Below, in pieces: positions 9,148-17,628 of a stretch of 42,091 nucleotides of DNA. The translations under genes and the position numbers were made by a program. The notes below the pieces were generated by a model that was not told the DNA's origin, did no database searches, and saw only the letters and a list, made by a program, of their open reading frames with translations. Each line of letters begins with the position of its first letter. The stretch's first letter is position 1. Source of the stretch: an uncultured Clostridia bacterium (lineage in GTDB: Bacteria; Bacillota; Clostridia; Oscillospirales; Ruminococcaceae); the NCBI GenBank assembly GCA_947624345.1, contig CANQJW010000001.1, positions 85,499 to 127,589 of the forward strand, given 5' to 3'.

Positions 9148-10782
9148 TTAGTATTCCAAACCTGCCTTTAAAAGATTCTTTTTATGCTTAGACAGTGTTT
9201 TTGCAAAATATGTCTTTTTAGTTTTTGTATTTGAACAGAAATAAATATAATCAGTTTTTGCAGGATGTAATACAGCATTGATAGCTTCAAGTCCAGGGTT
9301 ACAGATAGGTCCTGCCGGAAGACCGTTAACAATATATGTATTGTATAAGTCCTTAAAAGCTTCAATTTCGCTTTCTGTATATGTCTTGGAATACTCAGCT
9401 TCTACTTTAATAACATCATTATAATAGGTGTCAGTTGCGTCAGATTCAAGTCTTGGGAAGTTAGCAGAATCATTCAGTCTGTTCAGGAAAACTGATGCTA
9501 CCTTAGGCATATCCTTAACAGAGCCTGCCTCAGCCTGAACAATTGATGCAAGTGTAATCACCTGGTCCATATTCATACCATTTTCACGCATTGTTACTTT
9601 CATTTTCTCTGTAAATTTGGAATTAAAATGCTCCCTGACTGTCTTAACAACATTATAGCTTGAGTCATCAAGATAAAAGTTATAAGTATCAGGATAGAAA
9701 TATCCCTCCATAGGATAGAATTTATTGCCCTTATTATCAATCAGACTTTCATAATCATACCCGAATTTTTCACTATTGAATGTGTATATAAGCTCATGAT
9801 AATCTGAAATTACACCTTTTTCCTCTAATAATTTCGCAGCGTCAAGCAGAGTTATTCCTTCAGGAAAAACAACAGATACAGTTTCAAATGACTCTCTCTG
9901 AACCATTAAAGCGTCAATTTTATCAGCATATGACCAGCTTGGCTTAAGCTCTATATCTCCCGGTTTCATTAGAGCACCAGCATTTTTAAGATTTACAATA
10001 ACTTTAAATAAAAATTTGTTGTCAATAACGTCAGCTTCAACTAGCTGGTTAGCAATGTCATCAGTGTTTGAACCCTCTTCTATATTAAGTTTAATAATAG
10101 AATCACTTTTGTTAATACCAAGATATTCAAGGCCCAGTGAAATTCCAAAGAAAGCTAGTGAAACAGAAACTACTAAAACAACAACTGTTACAATAAGTCC
10201 TACAAAAATAGAATTATTTACTTCAACCTTTTTCTTTTTCTTATTAGTCTGAGCCTTTTGCTTGTTTGTTAAAGGCTTATCAGAGCTTTTTGATTTCTGA
10301 GTATCGGTTTTAGAATAATCAATATTTAAGTTGAATTTTTCCTTTTGACTTATCGGTTTGTTTTCTTCCGATTCACTAAAAATACTATCAGTCAGAGGAT
10401 GCTCAGATTCATTTTCTGTTATTTCGTCTATATTGCTTGGCGTCGCTACGCCCAGCTCTTTTTCTTCATTTGCAGCCTTATCAACATTCAATGAAAAATC
10501 TTCATCAGACGGTGGAATAATTTTATCCTTGGAAATCTTCTTAATTTCCTTATGTATAGTGCTGTCTTCTTTTGCTGAATTTACTAGATTTTGCCTGATA
10601 GTAAGGTTAGTGAGGGTTTCATCAGCAGAAGCTACAACCTTTTCTTTTTTATCATCGCCGACAAGTGAATCAAGAGCCTTAGACGCCTGAAAGCTTTCAT
10701 TTAAAAAATCGCTTAGCTGACTATCAATATTCAGATCATCATTGCTTGAGGTATCGTGAAGCTTCTTTTCAAATTTGTCCAT
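9148..10782 (-). CDS. mltG: Endolytic murein transglycosylase MltG
   Basis: MltG cleaves nascent glycan strands outside the membrane and limits their length. A long charged cytoplasmic N-terminus (about residues 1-190, probably disordered) is followed by one membrane segment (about 192-220) and a YceG domain. The catalytic motif is ASIVQAEAG, with the conserved Glu, followed by KVASVFLNRL. The reading frame could start at 10815, but ATG 10782 lies 1 nt after the stop of the preceding gene, with the GGCGGAAAG site inside that gene's end, so I choose it (544 aa). The cytoplasmic extension is longer than in E. coli MltG. Confidence 0.92.
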   Translation of the reverse strand: MDKFEKKLHDTSSNDDLNIDSQLSDFLNESFQASKALDSLVGDDKKEKVVASADETLTNLTIRQNLVNSAKEDSTIHKEIKKISKDKIIPPSDEDFSLNVDKAANEEKELGVATPSNIDEITENESEHPLTDSIFSESEENKPISQKEKFNLNIDYSKTDTQKSKSSDKPLTNKQKAQTNKKKKKVEVNNSIFVGLIVTVVVLVVSVSLAFFGISLGLEYLGINKSDSIIKLNIEEGSNTDDIANQLVEADVIDNKFLFKVIVNLKNAGALMKPGDIELKPSWSYADKIDALMVQRESFETVSVVFPEGITLLDAAKLLEEKGVISDYHELIYTFNSEKFGYDYESLIDNKGNKFYPMEGYFYPDTYNFYLDDSSYNVVKTVREHFNSKFTEKMKVTMRENGMNMDQVITLASIVQAEAGSVKDMPKVASVFLNRLNDSANFPRLESDATDTYYNDVIKVEAEYSKTYTESEIEAFKDLYNTYIVNGLPAGPICNPGLEAINAVLHPAKTDYIYFCSNTKTKKTYFAKTLSKHKKNLLKAGLEY

Positions 10783-10783
10783 T

Positions 10784-11374
10784 TTACTTTCCGCCTTTAC
10801 ACATATATTTTTCATTTTCCGTTATAATCATATCAACAGGTATATCGGTATCAAACTTTGGGAGCGTTTTTGTCACAAACTCATCAAGGCAAATACCAAT
10901 TTTAAGTCCTTTAAACGCCTTTAAAAACCTGTCATAATATCCTTTGCCATACCCTAGCCTGTAACCCTGTCTATCAAAGCTGAGCGCAGGAACTATACAT
11001 ATATCATTTTTGTGAGAACACTCATATTTCTCATTTTCAGCACTAGGCTCTAAAATTGAAAAAGCCCCAAGTGATAGCTCTGACAGCGAATTTACTCTAA
11101 AAAAAGTCATTAGATTGCTTTTTATATCGCTTTTAGGAGCATAAACAGCCTTGTCCATATTGATGAGCTGCTCAATCAGAGAAAAAGTATCAACTTCTGA
11201 ACCCTTTGAAACATAGACACAAATTTTCTCTGCAATCTTCATCTCATTAAGATTCATGAGAGTGTTTATAATTTGCTTACTCTTTAATTCGCGCTCTATA
11301 TCACTTAAATCGTTACGCCTTTTCAAAATATCCTTTCTTAGGATATTCTTTTTATTTTGAATATCTATCTGCAT
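10784..11374 (-). CDS. 5-formyltetrahydrofolate cyclo-ligase
   Basis: Converts 5-formyl-THF to 5,10-methenyl-THF using ATP, returning a storage/inhibitory folate to the active one-carbon pool. The family motif RLGYGKGYYDRFL is intact near the C-terminus and the basic N-terminus (LRKDILKRRNDL) is typical; 196 aa is normal. It overlaps the DJ-1 gene upstream by 10 nt and its stop is 1 nt from mltG. Sharing an operon with thyX makes sense, as ThyX consumes methylene-THF. Confidence 0.93.
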   Translation of the reverse strand: MQIDIQNKKNILRKDILKRRNDLSDIERELKSKQIINTLMNLNEMKIAEKICVYVSKGSEVDTFSLIEQLINMDKAVYAPKSDIKSNLMTFFRVNSLSELSLGAFSILEPSAENEKYECSHKNDICIVPALSFDRQGYRLGYGKGYYDRFLKAFKGLKIGICLDEFVTKTLPKFDTDIPVDMIITENEKYMCKGGK

Positions 11375-11907
11375 TGTAGTGATGCCTCAAGCGCCTCTGA
11401 CTTTTCCTTTGAAACAATAAGCTCAACCAGCTTAAGGCCGAACTTTATTGCAGCGCCTACACCCCTAGCCGTAGTAATCTTTCCATCGTTTACAACAAGC
11501 TCTCTTGAATAACAAGCCTTGCCCAGTTCACTTTCAAAACCAGGAAAACAGGTAGCAGTCTTGCCGTCTAAAATACTCTTATGTCCCAGGATTGAAGGCG
11601 CAGCACATATTGCAGAAATAAATTTGTTGTTATCTACACAAAAGTCTATAGCCCTCTGAACATTTTCATTTTTCTCAAGATTAACCGTTCCAGGCATTCC
11701 GCCGGGAAGAACTATCATTTCAATATTATCATTAAGCTCTATTTCATTGGAATCCAAATCGGTAATAACAGGTATACCGTGAGCTCCTCGGATTATTTCA
11801 GAGCCTACACCTACTGTTTTTACCTCAACATCAGCACGTCTTAATATATCAACGGGGGCTAATGCTTCAACCTCTTCAAATCCGTTAGCTAAAAATACAT
11901 ATACCAT
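11365..11907 (-). CDS. DJ-1/PfpI family protein
   Basis: A 180-aa single-domain DJ-1/YajL-type protein. The nucleophile-elbow cysteine is Cys101 in ISAICAAPSILG, and the partner acid is in the N-terminal FLANGFEEVEA (Glu14). Members have been reported as chaperones, glyoxalases or glycation-repair enzymes; which applies here cannot be read from sequence. It overlaps the next gene by 10 nt, so the two are co-translated. In many Clostridia the same pair is annotated together. Confidence 0.92.
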   Translation of the reverse strand: MVYVFLANGFEEVEALAPVDILRRADVEVKTVGVGSEIIRGAHGIPVITDLDSNEIELNDNIEMIVLPGGMPGTVNLEKNENVQRAIDFCVDNNKFISAICAAPSILGHKSILDGKTATCFPGFESELGKACYSRELVVNDGKITTARGVGAAIKFGLKLVELIVSKEKSEALEASLQCR

Positions 11908-11954
11908 AGCTTATTTTATCCTTTCTGAAGCTTATTTATTAAACAAATGAAAAT

Positions 11955-12848
11955 TTAATCCTTTTTAAATATAACCGAATGTTTTTCAAGCTGAAAGCAG
12001 GGTTTATATGAACGCTTGGACTTTCTCAGTCCCTCAATGCCTAAGTCCTCTTCCCTGTTTATATATTTTAAATCAAAAGCATTTGCCTTAGCAAATTCAT
12101 TGCATAATGTCGGATATGCTCCGTTTACATCACTAAGTGCCTTTTCAATGTGAACAACCAATGTGTTTGAGTTAAGTTTTTCACCAATTGTAACGCCTAC
12201 TATTCGGTCATTTTGGAAAAGCACTCCGCCAAGTAGATTCATATACTCAAAGTTTGAAAAAAAGGTATTGATTGCAAACTGCTCGACAACGGCAGAATAA
12301 TCATCAGTATTAGCTTTTTTGTTATAGCTTTCAGTTACAAACTCAATGCAGTCGTCAAACAAATCAGGGGTGAGACTTTTATATTCCCATGACTGCTTTT
12401 TAAAAATACTTATATGGTTTCTCTTTGAGTGATACTTTTTACCTCTTAGGTTTATCAAATCCTCAGCGTTATAAATATAATCATAATAGTCGGGATTTGA
12501 TTTAATGTTTTCTATTTTATCACCTAGATTCTCTTTAACGAATTCTAAGTTCTGAGATGTTACAGATGATAATACAAATCTCTTTCCTAAGTCGTTGCAG
12601 TATTTGCTGAACGCACTTATAAGCTCTAAAATATCTCCATCGCCTGCCGGATAGGTAAGATAAACATTGTTATCATCCTGTGATGAAATCAAATAAAAAT
12701 CTTTATATCTTGAAATAACAGAATCACTAAGCCTTTTCCATGCTACATTATTGGCAAAGGAATATTCGCAGCCCATATAATCAGATTTTGCCAAAAGCTC
12801 GTCGATCCAAGGCTTATCACTTAATTGAATTTCTCTAAAGTCAAACAT
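11955..12848 (-). CDS. DUF2156 domain protein (GNAT-like, phosphatidylglycerol-lysyltransferase C-domain relative)
   Basis: A soluble 297-aa protein starting MFDFREIQLSDKPWIDELL and containing GKKYHSKRNHISIF and YPTLCNEFAKANAF, features of DUF2156. This fold equals the catalytic half of MprF-type aminoacyl-phosphatidylglycerol synthases, but there are no membrane segments, so a lipid-modifying role is not implied. It probably transfers an acyl or aminoacyl group to an unknown target. It lies 21 nt after tmk and 47 nt before the DJ-1 gene, in the middle of the operon. Confidence 0.85.
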   Translation of the reverse strand: MFDFREIQLSDKPWIDELLAKSDYMGCEYSFANNVAWKRLSDSVISRYKDFYLISSQDDNNVYLTYPAGDGDILELISAFSKYCNDLGKRFVLSSVTSQNLEFVKENLGDKIENIKSNPDYYDYIYNAEDLINLRGKKYHSKRNHISIFKKQSWEYKSLTPDLFDDCIEFVTESYNKKANTDDYSAVVEQFAINTFFSNFEYMNLLGGVLFQNDRIVGVTIGEKLNSNTLVVHIEKALSDVNGAYPTLCNEFAKANAFDLKYINREEDLGIEGLRKSKRSYKPCFQLEKHSVIFKKD

Positions 12849-12869
12849 TGTATCCTTCTTTTCAAAATA

Positions 12870-13535
12870 TTATTTAAGTTTGTTAATTTCACTCATAATT
12901 TTATCTGTTATCACTTCTATTTGCAGAGGATTATTGCCGTCTGAGCAATTTATAATTTTCCAATTTTGCTTGCTTGCCGTATATAGTGCAGTTTCTCGGC
13001 AAGACCTCAAAAAGTCAACATTAGTCTCGTGAATATCCTTTTTACTTTCGTCGCCGTCATATCTCTCAGTCATAAGCCTTTGAGAAACCTCAATGGGCAT
13101 ATCAAGAAATATAACCAAATCAGGTGTGGGAAGCCCAAGCTTCTCATACTCATATTGTGATAACCAGTCGAGGTATTCATTCCACTCGCTTTTTTCGCAT
13201 TTAACCATTTGATATATAGCATTAGACGTTACATACCTGCTGGCCAATATTAGCTCTCCGTTTTTATAAGCGTCTTCCCAATAAAGCTTATAGCTTGCAT
13301 ATCTGTCAACAGCATAAAAGCTGGAAGCCGCATATGCGTTTATATCCGTTGCATTTTTGGAAAACTCACCGCCAAGATACATTCTAACCAATGCTGATGA
13401 GGGCTTATCATAATCAGGAAAGCTGATGGACTTATGAGGAATATTATTTTCTGATAAAATTCTATCAATTATTTCAAACTGAGTTGACTTTCCGCTTCCG
13501 TCCAATCCCTCAATTACAACTAACTTGCTATTCAT
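12870..13535 (-). CDS. tmk: Thymidylate kinase (dTMP kinase)
   Basis: Phosphorylates dTMP to dTDP. P-loop GLDGSGKST at residues 10-18, the DRY-type motif as VDRYASY, RYVTSNAIYQ for the nucleotide pocket, and LDMPIEVSQRL before the lid region. 221 aa is slightly longer than typical bacterial Tmk (about 205-215). Its start overlaps the thyX stop by 8 nt, so the enzyme making dTMP and the one using it are co-translated. A broader deoxynucleoside-monophosphate kinase activity cannot be excluded from sequence. Confidence 0.9.
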   Translation of the reverse strand: MNSKLVVIEGLDGSGKSTQFEIIDRILSENNIPHKSISFPDYDKPSSALVRMYLGGEFSKNATDINAYAASSFYAVDRYASYKLYWEDAYKNGELILASRYVTSNAIYQMVKCEKSEWNEYLDWLSQYEYEKLGLPTPDLVIFLDMPIEVSQRLMTERYDGDESKKDIHETNVDFLRSCRETALYTASKQNWKIINCSDGNNPLQIEVITDKIMSEINKLK

Positions 13536-14295
13536 TTTTAAGCTCCTTATAAAAGCTTTGTATCTCTTTCATTTTACCGCAGGTCATATTCCCCTCAGCA
13601 CACTTCCCTCTTACGCAGCTAGGGCCTGCATTTTTAAATATTGTGGGTGCAGCCTTATAGCAAAGCTTCAGCATTTCATCGGCAAGAGCCTTGATTTCCC
13701 ATTGAGCTCTTGAACAGCATCTGAGTTTGAAGAAGTTAAGAAGACTTCTTGCATTCATAGTCAGAATCATTTTTGTGTCACAGGCATTCGGAAGAACAAA
13801 TCGTGCGTCCTCAATTGCCTTTTTCTGAGCCTTCCTTGCGGCTTCCTTTTCATTTAAACCATCTTCGATAAATGTCTTGTAATGCTTTTCTTTAAGAATA
13901 TCCGCCAGCTTGTTATAGCTTTCAATAGCTGAATCCATCTGCTTATTAAATTCCTCTAATGCTTCTGGATTCGCTGAAATCTCGGGCGGTGTTACAAATT
14001 CGAAATTCTTTTCTTCAACATATCTTTGGCTTTGAACCGAGAAAGAAGCTATCCTGTGTCTAGTAATCTGAGCTAGTAATGCACGAGAAACACCCTCGAT
14101 TCCAAATGTGAATGAAATATGCTCAATAGGGCTTTCGTGTCCCAAATCAGACAGCATATTTAAAAAGCTAATGGTTTTTTCTTCGGTTAAACCATTTAGA
14201 AGAGTATCAATATCCGAACTTGCATAACATAATTTTGCAGCTGCTGCAATTATCTTTTCAGGCTCGGGTGTATGTGTCAATAATGTAACTTTCAT
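13528..14295 (-). CDS. thyX: FAD-dependent thymidylate synthase ThyX
   Basis: Makes dTMP from dUMP with methylene-THF, FAD and NADPH, releasing THF rather than DHF. The diagnostic motif RHRx2Sx4SxRY is complete at residues 79-92 (RHRIASFSVQSQRY). 255 aa is normal. The ATG is preceded by AAGGAA. It is the first gene of a seven-gene operon; its leader of about 180 nt has strong secondary structure and the promoter stands at 14482-14510. Confidence 0.97.
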   Translation of the reverse strand: MKVTLLTHTPEPEKIIAAAAKLCYASSDIDTLLNGLTEEKTISFLNMLSDLGHESPIEHISFTFGIEGVSRALLAQITRHRIASFSVQSQRYVEEKNFEFVTPPEISANPEALEEFNKQMDSAIESYNKLADILKEKHYKTFIEDGLNEKEAARKAQKKAIEDARFVLPNACDTKMILTMNARSLLNFFKLRCCSRAQWEIKALADEMLKLCYKAAPTIFKNAGPSCVRGKCAEGNMTCGKMKEIQSFYKELKNE

Positions 14296-14331
14296 AATAC
14301 TATATTCCTTAAATAAAGTTAATTTATTATG

Positions 14332-14397
14332 TCATAATTTATCACCGTTAGGTGATGGTCGGCGGTGGCCGAAGGGATGATAGTCCCTAAATTATGA
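14332..14397 (-). ncRNA. Candidate structured leader RNA: four-way junction upstream of thyX
   Basis: A 10-bp closing stem (14332-14341 with 14388-14397) encloses three abutting hairpins, each a 5-bp stem with a 4-nt loop: 14342-14355, 14359-14372 and 14374-14387 (the last ends in a G-T pair). Every stem is complementary without a mismatch. It lies in the transcribed thyX leader. It is not a tRNA: there is no T-loop motif and no 7-nt anticodon loop. I know no riboswitch class with this shape. The alternative is a small palindromic repeat element. Confidence 0.55.
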
Positions 14398-14400
14398 TAC

Positions 14401-14475
14401 AATATTCTAAAAGAAGAAATCTATGATTTTCGGCAATGCATTTAGCATTGTATACCTTTCGACAGAAAGTTCTTT
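14401..14475 (-). other. 5' part of the thyX leader with two small hairpins
   Basis: Between the predicted transcription start (near 14475) and the four-way junction the minus strand carries CTTTCTGTCGAAAG and CAATGCTAAATGCATTG, both able to form short hairpins. No reading frame with a ribosome site is visible here. Confidence 0.4.
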
Positions 14476-14481
14476 GGAATT

Positions 14482-14510
14482 ATTATAACATTTTAAAAGT
14501 TAAAAGTCAA
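14482..14510 (-). promoter_or_regulatory. Sigma-A promoter of the thyX operon
   Basis: On the minus strand TTGACT (14510-14505), a 17-nt spacer and TATAAT (14487-14482). It lies just beyond the recN terminator, so the thyX operon is separate from the recN operon. Confidence 0.88.
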
Positions 14511-14517
14511 ATACAGC

Positions 14518-14544
14518 AAAAAAACGGCAAGCCTATTGCTCACC
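14518..14544 (-). terminator. Terminator overlapping the 3' end of recN
   Basis: Minus strand GGTGAGC (14544-14538) pairs with GCTTGCC (14532-14526), with two G-T pairs and a 5-nt loop, followed by G and seven T. The stem includes the last recN codons and its stop. Confidence 0.7.
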
Positions 14545-16221
14545 GCGTATTCTTAACAGATCAGTGTGTTTGATACTTTTCAACATTTCCTCTGCACTTG
14601 CAAGAGTGATTTCTGAGGTGTTATCACCGCTAATAATCCTTGCAATTTCACTTTTTCTTTCATCAAGAGATGTCAATTCACAAACTGTTGTTTTAGTTTT
14701 CCCGTTTTCCGTTTTCTTCTCTATTAGCATATGTGTATCTCCGGAAACTGCTATCTGTGCAAGATGAGTTACACAAATAACCTGCCTGTCTCTTGAGATT
14801 TCGCGCAGCTTAATTCCTATCTTCTGTGCAGCTCGTCCACTGACGCCTGTGTCTATCTCATCAAAAATCATTGTAGGTGTGTTGTCTTTTTCGGCAATTA
14901 CACTTTTTAATGCAAGCATAATTCGTGAAAGTTCTCCGCCGGAGGCTATTTTTGCAATAGGCTTTGGCTCTTCACCTAAGTTTGCAGAAATTAAAAACTC
15001 TATGTTATCCATTCCGTGAATAGTAAGCTTGCCTTTTGAGTTAGAAATTTCAAGCTTAACATTCGGCATATTGAGAAATTCTAGCTGTGAGGTAACTTCC
15101 TTTATAAATTTCTTCCCTGACTGTTCACGCTTACTTGATAGATTTATTGCTTTTTTGGAAGTTTCCTCTAGCAGTTCTTCCCTCTTTGCCTTCAATGTCT
15201 CAATATTATTTTCAGCACCTGTTAATATCTCAAGTTCTTTTACCGATTCATCAAGCCTGTTTAAGACGTCGGAAAGATTAGGACCGTATTTTTTCTTTAT
15301 TCTAATTATGTTGTCATTTCTTGCGGAAACATAGGCAAATCTCTCCGGGTCAATATCAAGTATTGACGTCAGATGATTAAGCTCTCCAGATATATCGTCT
15401 ATTTCAATTTTGGCTGACTTGATTCTTTCTATTAAAGGTTCTAAATCCGAGAATATATCAGAATAGTTTTCCAATGCATCAGACGCACTGAAAAGATTTG
15501 AACTTATACCATTATCATTATCAATAAGATCTATAACTCCTTCTACAGCCTGTCTTACTTCAACGGCGCTATTTGACAGAGCAAATTCCGACTCAATTTC
15601 TTCGTCTTCATTTTCCTTTAAATCGAGAGAAGAAATCTCATCAACCATCTCTTTTAAGCTTTGTATTCTTTCAATTTTATTTTGCTGGCTGAGTGTAACC
15701 TGTTTTATCTGCTTTGCTACAGCCTGAAGCTCTCTGAAAGATTTTTGGTATTCTTCAATGTCCGATTCAAGGTTTCCGAATGCATCAAGAATTTCAATAT
15801 GCTTTTGGGGCGATAACAGTATCTGACTGTCATGCTGACCGTGAATGTTGACTAAAATATTCCCTATCTCTCTCAAAACAGAAAGATTGACAGGGCGAGA
15901 GTTGATGCGTGCAGTGCTACCTCCATCGGCTGAAATTTCCCTGGAAATAATAAGGTTTTCCTCAATATTGATACCATTATCAGAAAGAAGTTTTGATACC
16001 TCATCAGGTAAGTTGTCAAACACACCGGAAATAACGGCTTTTTTAGATCCGGTGCGAACAATATCCTTTGTAATACGCTGACCGAGGATTGCATTTATTC
16101 CGTTTATTAAAATTGATTTTCCTGCTCCGGTTTCGCCGGTAAAAACATTCAGCTTGTCGCCAAATGTTATCACTGACTTTTCAATAACAGCAAGATTTTC
16201 AATATATAATTCCCTGAGCAT
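14533..16221 (-). CDS. recN: DNA repair protein RecN
   Basis: SMC-like ATPase that gathers double-strand break ends. Walker A GETGAGKS at residues 29-36, a long central coiled coil, the signature region ASGGELSRIMLALKS and Walker B TMIFDEIDTGVSG near the C-terminus. 562 aa is normal. A clear ribosome site (AAAGGAAG) precedes the ATG. It ends the long isoprenoid/replication operon, 48 nt after argR, which is the standard Firmicute order. Confidence 0.97.
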   Translation of the reverse strand: MLRELYIENLAVIEKSVITFGDKLNVFTGETGAGKSILINGINAILGQRITKDIVRTGSKKAVISGVFDNLPDEVSKLLSDNGINIEENLIISREISADGGSTARINSRPVNLSVLREIGNILVNIHGQHDSQILLSPQKHIEILDAFGNLESDIEEYQKSFRELQAVAKQIKQVTLSQQNKIERIQSLKEMVDEISSLDLKENEDEEIESEFALSNSAVEVRQAVEGVIDLIDNDNGISSNLFSASDALENYSDIFSDLEPLIERIKSAKIEIDDISGELNHLTSILDIDPERFAYVSARNDNIIRIKKKYGPNLSDVLNRLDESVKELEILTGAENNIETLKAKREELLEETSKKAINLSSKREQSGKKFIKEVTSQLEFLNMPNVKLEISNSKGKLTIHGMDNIEFLISANLGEEPKPIAKIASGGELSRIMLALKSVIAEKDNTPTMIFDEIDTGVSGRAAQKIGIKLREISRDRQVICVTHLAQIAVSGDTHMLIEKKTENGKTKTTVCELTSLDERKSEIARIISGDNTSEITLASAEEMLKSIKHTDLLRIRGEQ

Positions 16222-16269
16222 CTATATTTTTTCTTCCTTTCATAGGATAAATAATAATTGAAGTTTGAA

Positions 16270-16731
16270 TTAAATAAGCAGTCTGTTAAGCATACCTACA
16301 AATTCAATTGCTAGTGTTTCACTTTTAAGCACTGCAAATATAGTATCATCCCCGGCAATAGTACCCACGATAGACTCAAAATAAGCATTATCAAGCTTTG
16401 CACAAACCGCTTGTGCCATTCCTGCGTGACATTTAATTACGACAATATTAGTTGCAAAATTGACTGATAAAACAGCTTCTTTGAATATATTTTTCAAAAG
16501 CTCCTGAGGACTTTTTCCTTTGTCTCTTATGTTACTTGGAATATCATACTTATAAACACCATTTGATGAGATTGTTTTGATAAGTGAAAGCTCTTTAATG
16601 TCTCGTGAAATGGTTGCCTGAGTTGTATTAAAGCCCTTGTCTTTAAGCATTTCCTGAAGATCCTGCTGCGTAGAAATATCACTGCTTGTGATTAAATTTA
16701 TAATTTCTTTCTGCCGTTGCTGTTTAGACAT
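16270..16731 (-). CDS. argR: Arginine repressor ArgR
   Basis: Hexameric arginine-sensing DNA-binding protein. The N-terminal winged helix includes TQATISRDIKEL (the recognition region), and the C-terminal arginine-binding/oligomerisation part includes GTIAGDDTIFAVL. 153 aa, full length. The start overlaps nadK by 8 nt. No arginine genes lie nearby; this placement between nadK and recN is usual in Firmicutes. Confidence 0.96.
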   Translation of the reverse strand: MSKQQRQKEIINLITSSDISTQQDLQEMLKDKGFNTTQATISRDIKELSLIKTISSNGVYKYDIPSNIRDKGKSPQELLKNIFKEAVLSVNFATNIVVIKCHAGMAQAVCAKLDNAYFESIVGTIAGDDTIFAVLKSETLAIEFVGMLNRLLI

Positions 16732-17611
16732 TTTCGCTGTCCTCCATAATAGCCTTTAAGGGTCTCATAAGCTTTGAATTAACAGAATCAAAAAAGCTTC
16801 CGCCCTTAATATCAATCAGCTCGATATAATTGTCTGATGCTGAAATGGTCAAAACATCTTTTGAAGATATATCATCATTGGTGTTTCCGTCAACCGACAA
16901 GCCAAAGCACTCACTTGAGTTAGTATAAAACTTAACTGTTAGCTTTGAATTTTTAGAAAAAATCATAGTTCTAGAAAGCAGAGAGTGAGGGCAGATAGGC
17001 GTAAATTCAATACATTCCATATCAGGTTCGATAATAGGACCACCGGCAGAAAGTGAGTATGCAGTAGCTCCGGTAGGCGTGGAAAAAATCAAGCCGTCTG
17101 CTCTTATTGAAGAAACCACTTTGCCCGATTTAGATACCTCAAAATCAGAAATTTTACTGTGAGGCGGCTTTGATACCACTATGTCATTCAGTGCGGTAAA
17201 GGTTTTTCGCTCATCATTTTGCTTTGTTATTTCACCGTCAAGCATAATTCGCTTTTGAATTACATAATCACCGTTGCAAAGATTATTCAGCAAATTAAGT
17301 TCATTGTGCTCAAGTGTACACATAAACCCAAGCCGTCCGCAATTAAGACCGAGTATCGGCTTTTTATATTTTGAAGCAGATGATGACGCCTTTAATATCG
17401 TACCATCGCCGCCAACAGCTAAAATTATATCGCATTTTGAGACAAGCTCATCTTCATTTGAAAACTCAATAAAGTAAAGATCAGAAAAATCTGTCTGATA
17501 TTTTTTTGACATCGAAAGTTCTGCGTTATTATTTCTGAGTATGCTTACAGCATTTCTGACATACAGATCGCTGTTATCTTTATTTAAGTTCGGCAGGATA
17601 TAAATATTCAA
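16724..17611 (-). CDS. nadK: NAD kinase
   Basis: Phosphorylates NAD to NADP. The catalytic GGDGT is at residues 67-71, the NAD-binding NDIVVSK and DGLIFSTPTGATAYSLSAGGP follow, and CPHSLLSR is present. 295 aa is typical. It overlaps argR at its 3' end and follows tlyA after 17 nt. NADPH from this step also feeds the isoprenoid pathway encoded upstream in the same operon. Confidence 0.96.
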   Translation of the reverse strand: MNIYILPNLNKDNSDLYVRNAVSILRNNNAELSMSKKYQTDFSDLYFIEFSNEDELVSKCDIILAVGGDGTILKASSSASKYKKPILGLNCGRLGFMCTLEHNELNLLNNLCNGDYVIQKRIMLDGEITKQNDERKTFTALNDIVVSKPPHSKISDFEVSKSGKVVSSIRADGLIFSTPTGATAYSLSAGGPIIEPDMECIEFTPICPHSLLSRTMIFSKNSKLTVKFYTNSSECFGLSVDGNTNDDISSKDVLTISASDNYIELIDIKGGSFFDSVNSKLMRPLKAIMEDSENV

Positions 17612-17628
17612 CAGATTTCCCTCCTTAA

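Noticed and set aside
9168-9365. 65-codon minus-strand frame within mltG
   Set aside because: Alternative frame of mltG, without its own start signals or any recognisable motif.
14332-14397. The cloverleaf-like fold as a tRNA gene
   Set aside because: Loops are only 4 nt, the T-loop and D-loop consensus is missing, and there is no 7-nt anticodon loop or CCA end.
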